A DNA stretch of 64,000 nt from Lottia gigantea. Taxonomy: Eukaryota > Mollusca > Gastropoda > Lottiidae. Below, in pieces: positions 60,549 through 64,000 of this stretch; position 1 is the stretch's first letter; the number at the start of each line of letters is the position of its first letter. The notes beneath the pieces are model-generated. The model saw only the letters and a program-made list of their open reading frames with translations, was not told the DNA's origin and did not search any database. The position numbers and the translations under genes were made by a program. The stretch is from positions 1,808,261 to 1,872,260 of the forward strand of contig NW_008709146.1 of the NCBI RefSeq assembly GCF_000327385.1, given 5' to 3'.

Positions 60549-62442
60549 ATTTTTTCTGAAGACAAATTTCGTTTTCCTGCAGAATACTACAATCATTGCA
60601 CTATAATTTCTGAAAGTTATCTTTTAAAGAGAGAGAGAAATTGATGGAAAATGTAAGGAACTTTTTAATATCTTAGAACCAATAAGATAGGTTGGTAGTT
60701 GTGAGCTGTTAAGCGATTGGTTATGAGATATCAATGAATGGATATTTTTTTTTTCAATTGATTATCGAGTTTCTAGTTAAGTGTTTACGCCCAAACTTAT
60801 ATTGTTAATGTATATTGTGTGTCCGCCTGTCCGTCCGTCCAAAGAACAGTTTTGATCGCATTTTAACGAATTTGGTTTGATTGTATATTGATGAGAGTAA
60901 ATGAACATGAATTTTTGGATGAGTTTAAAAACCGTTCATCACAAAATCTCAAATTCGATTTTTCGGGAAATGTATTTTGAATTATTGCCCTTGATTTATC
61001 AAACATGCTTGTAAAATGTTTTATACAGACAATTTTCTAAAATTTTTGTTGTAGTCTGGAGCTATCGTTATGAAATACTGTTTCTAAGAGAAATAGCAAC
61101 CCAGGATAGTAATTGAATATGACATTGAAAATAATCAGAATCAGAATTTAGGCGACAAGAAGTAAATGTAGCTAAACACTGATATCTTGACGTGGATCGT
61201 GTCCTTGTGGCCAGGTTATCATTTATCAATTTTCTGTCCAGTTTTATTGAATTGTAAACTCGTTGTGTATATTATTGAATTTTTATATTGGAGGTTGTAC
61301 ATTTAGACTTGACGGAAATCAATTAATGAATAGACGTGATTAATTGAAGTGGAGTTTAATGTTTCTTGGTATTTAAATTCTTATGACAAGTTCCTGATAG
61401 AGCGACATATAGGCCAAACTCAGATACTATTGACTTTTTATGATTTAATTAATAACTGTATTATATAGTAACTCAAATAGTAACATACATAATCATTTTT
61501 CGAGAAAAATAAAACTATCAAATTGCAATCTAACAAAAATGAGTAGAATCTGATTGGCAGATTTATTTATTATAGTCACCTAGTTGAGTTAGTCGGTTAA
61601 TAGATCTCTATGTCGAAGCGTTTTTCAATAGGACATTTCTCTGGAACACATGTGCCAGTGGCCTGAGTTAACCAACATTCTCCAATACATTTTAACGGAG
61701 AGATTTTTCCGTCAAAGGGGTGCAACTCGTGCCAACAAACTTGGTCAAATCAGCCGGCAACCAGTGACCTAAACTGTCCCTGAGTATTAATAATGAACTC
61801 CCATAATAACTCATTATGTTGAATGAATAAAATAATTTAATGGTAGTCTATGATTAAGCTTGCGTCTGTAAGTTTGGTTTTGACGATTTACCTACTAAAT
61901 AAGACTGATTTACCTAATAAATAAGGAAATTGTCTTGTTTACATTTATGAGATCAATAGCTTTAAGGAGCCATTAAAAAATCAGTAACTGCACGCCAATA
62001 CACACTGACAATGACATTTTAGGATGTTCATTTTACAGAATCTGAACACCTGCAAGAAGGAAGAACAATCTACTGGGTGTAAGTTTTAATAACGTTCTGG
62101 GTCAAGAAATTTTTGCCTCCTTCAAATGCAACAAAGATAAGATGGTTATAAGAATATAATCAACAGTAATTGATTAAACAATTAGCAACTTAACAAGAGA
62201 TTTGTAAACATAATGAAAATATATTTAACAGTCAACTCAAGTATTATGATAACTCCTTATGTCTTAAACCAACAATTACTTCCTACAAATAATAATTAGA
62301 AATTTATAAGAGATGCCTCAATTCTGTCAGTATTTTACTTAAAAGGGTTATCTGCTATGTATATGGATATAGGTGAAAGACATTAGATTAAATAATGAAC
62401 TGTTTGAGAGAATACAAAAAAGACATTTCATTTAAAAATGAA

Positions 62443-62448
62443 TTTATT
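62443..62448 (-). terminator. Candidate EIF2D poly(A) signal
   Basis: AATAAA on the - strand about 80 bases after the EIF2D stop codon. Confidence 0.6.
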
Positions 62449-62526
62449 CAAAAACTTATTTCATCAGCACCAACTCATCACCATCAGACCTATCAGTTTG
62501 ACTTCATCCCAGAGGCGAATTCACCA

Positions 62527-64000
62527 TTATCTTTTCTTTTTCTTCTTATTACTTCCCTTTTCTAAGCCTTCCACAAATCTAAGTGGTAATTTATATTTTT
62601 CTGAAACAAATAATAGATGGATTTAATGCCATACATAATGAAGACTGAAAAACATTCATTGGACTAAACCACTGAAATTCTATTGCTACATTGAAGTCTT
62701 AGATCCCCTAAATTTTTTTGTGATAAAATTTTGGGGGTCCAGAAAAGGAAGTCAAAAGTTTTTGTCCTTAAGACAAATGGAATAAGACAAGCTTTCATTA
62801 TGACCAAACCTCTTGAAAAACTAAGAATGTTGTTTTTAAACTAACAATGATAATTTACCTATTAACAATTGTCTTATAAAATCCACCTGGTTTCCTTGAG
62901 CTAATATCTGTAAACCTTTATTTTTCTGTATAGATGGACTGACTGTAGTACTACAAGCTCTCTTCACTTGTATTAGGTGAGCAAATTTATCTGGATCTAT
63001 TCCAAATGTTTCTACATTATCTATCAATGTTACCTGAAAAATCAATGTACTATGTGATGGTTGCAATACAGAATCTTTTATTATTTGATATGATGTGCTA
63101 GAGTTGGTTATAGCAAAAATTACCAAGGAAAAATTCAAAAATTGTGATAATTGTGTTTAAGAATAAATCTAATATGGGTTGGAATAGCCTTGAACACTTT
63201 TTCTATGTCATCTTGGCTTTGCTTCCCTTATACCTAGACCAAGTATATACTTACTTTTTTATTGCCCATCCTCTGAACCACATCAATTTTAATGGGGTCT
63301 ATTTTTCCTTTCTTAATTATTGGAGGTTTACCAGGAAAAGTTATCTGAAATCCAGGCTGCATCTTCTCAAATAATCTACAAATATTATTGGATTTTTTGA
63401 ACAAACACTTAAGATAAAACTTTAAGGAATTGAGTTTTTCAAATATGGTCATGTGAGGTTTTATCTTTGATGTACAAATACAAAGACTGTGAAACAACTT
63501 GTGACACAGCAGCAAATGAAGGCAAATGCTTCTCTTTTGAAGCAACAAAGTTTTTTCCAATTACATATCTTCAATCCACCCATACTCTCCTTTAAGTCAT
63601 TTAGAATGCACTACAGCTTTGTTGAGTAGCAAATGCTGTTTTTAAATTAATACTTCTTTCCACATACCTAGCCTTAGCTAAATCCCATTTCATAGTAACA
63701 ACATCACATTCTGTTTTCCTTAACACTATCTCAGCTAATATTGGATCTAATTTTATTAACCTAGAGAAGAGTAAAAAAATAAATGTCTTTAGTACTTAAT
63801 AACATTATATATTATTTTTTTTACGGGAATTCTTAAAATTATTTTAATATTGTTAAAAATCCAATTGCTCTGATGGTGTTTTTCATTATCTTTCACCAAA
63901 AAATTAGACTCACGATTTGTCTTCAGAAAGTTGTAGGTCATTTGTCTTAACATAATCAGTTAATCCTTGTCTCACTTCATCTGCTGTTATACCCTGTCCC
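62527..64000 (-). CDS. EIF2D: Eukaryotic translation initiation factor 2D, C-terminal part
   Basis: eIF2D (formerly ligatin) binds the 40S subunit, delivers tRNA without GTP and helps recycle post-termination complexes. Only the 3' five exons are in the window: 63914-64000 (cut by the edge), 63668-63760, 63255-63375, 62859-63033, 62527-62600. All junction phases agree. The first two exons (SADEVRQ-like helix, DYVKTNDLQLSEDKS, LDPILAEIVL) correspond to the SWIB/MDM2-like region. The rest is the SUI1/eIF1-like domain: GKIDPIKIDVVQRMGNKKVTLIDN, FGIDPDKFAHLIQVKRACSTTV, QILAQGNQVDFIRQLLI and KYKLPLRFVEGLEKG, then a lysine-rich tail KKKKKR. This matches the C-terminus of animal eIF2D and is longer than free eIF1. 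DENR is less likely, given the QGNQ...EGLEKG ending and the domain upstream. Confidence 0.93.

Larger units (their letters stand above)
60482..62526. other. Intergenic region between the lectin-TSR gene and EIF2D
   Basis: Two TATAAA motifs on the - strand (60543-60548 and 60535-60540) lie about 55-65 bases upstream of the lectin-TSR start codon and are possible core-promoter elements. Around 60823-60842 a short GTCC-type tract precedes a non-coding stretch that may be a dispersed repeat. An EIF2D poly(A) signal is at 62443-62448. Nothing else is recognised. Confidence 0.5.

Overview
The window is an AT-rich animal nuclear segment with short exons, short AT-rich introns, GT-AG splice sites and AATAAA signals. 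Gene content and protein similarity point to a lophotrochozoan, most likely a mollusc. That assignment is inferred from recalled family sequences, not from a search. Six genes are complete or nearly so and a seventh enters from the right edge. I rebuilt exons by joining splice sites and checking that reading phase stays continuous.

Left part (1-19.9 kb, + strand, then a convergent junction): the mitochondrial glycine decarboxylase P-protein gene GLDC (23 exons, first exon(s) outside the window) is followed by an eight-exon SLC17-superfamily transporter. That transporter looks closer to plant-type PHT4/ANTR anion transporters than to vertebrate SLC17A1-A9. A foldback element, an inverted repeat and a 13-copy 30-bp minisatellite lie in or beyond the transporter gene.

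Middle (19.9-30.1 kb): the AMPK catalytic alpha subunit (- strand, 16 exons, 520 aa) and ARMC7 (+ strand, 6 exons, 189 aa) are divergent. They share a 388-bp intergenic promoter with a CRE, a CCAAT box, a nuclear-receptor-like inverted repeat and an E-box. The AMPK start codon sits in a near-consensus TISU element.

Right-centre (30.6-52.1 kb, - strand): one very large secreted-matrix gene, the SVEP1/polydom homologue, with 35 coding exons and 3,786 aa. Its order is vWA, cysteine-rich, CCP, two HYR, GCC2/GCC3 repeats, six EGF, pentraxin, many CCP and three EGF. A single 5,433-bp exon carries 31 CCP modules.

Right (53.8-64 kb, - strand): a ten-exon secreted protein of 584 aa with signal peptide, C-type lectin domain, six thrombospondin type-1 repeats, a basic linker and a PAN/apple-like domain, containing a recent 542-bp-offset internal duplication. 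Beyond it is the 3' part of EIF2D (SUI1 domain).

The genes do not form one pathway. GLDC and AMPK are core metabolism, ARMC7 and EIF2D are housekeeping, and the two large - strand genes are neighbouring secreted multi-domain adhesion or recognition proteins. I saw no credible RNA gene, CRISPR array or intact transposon.
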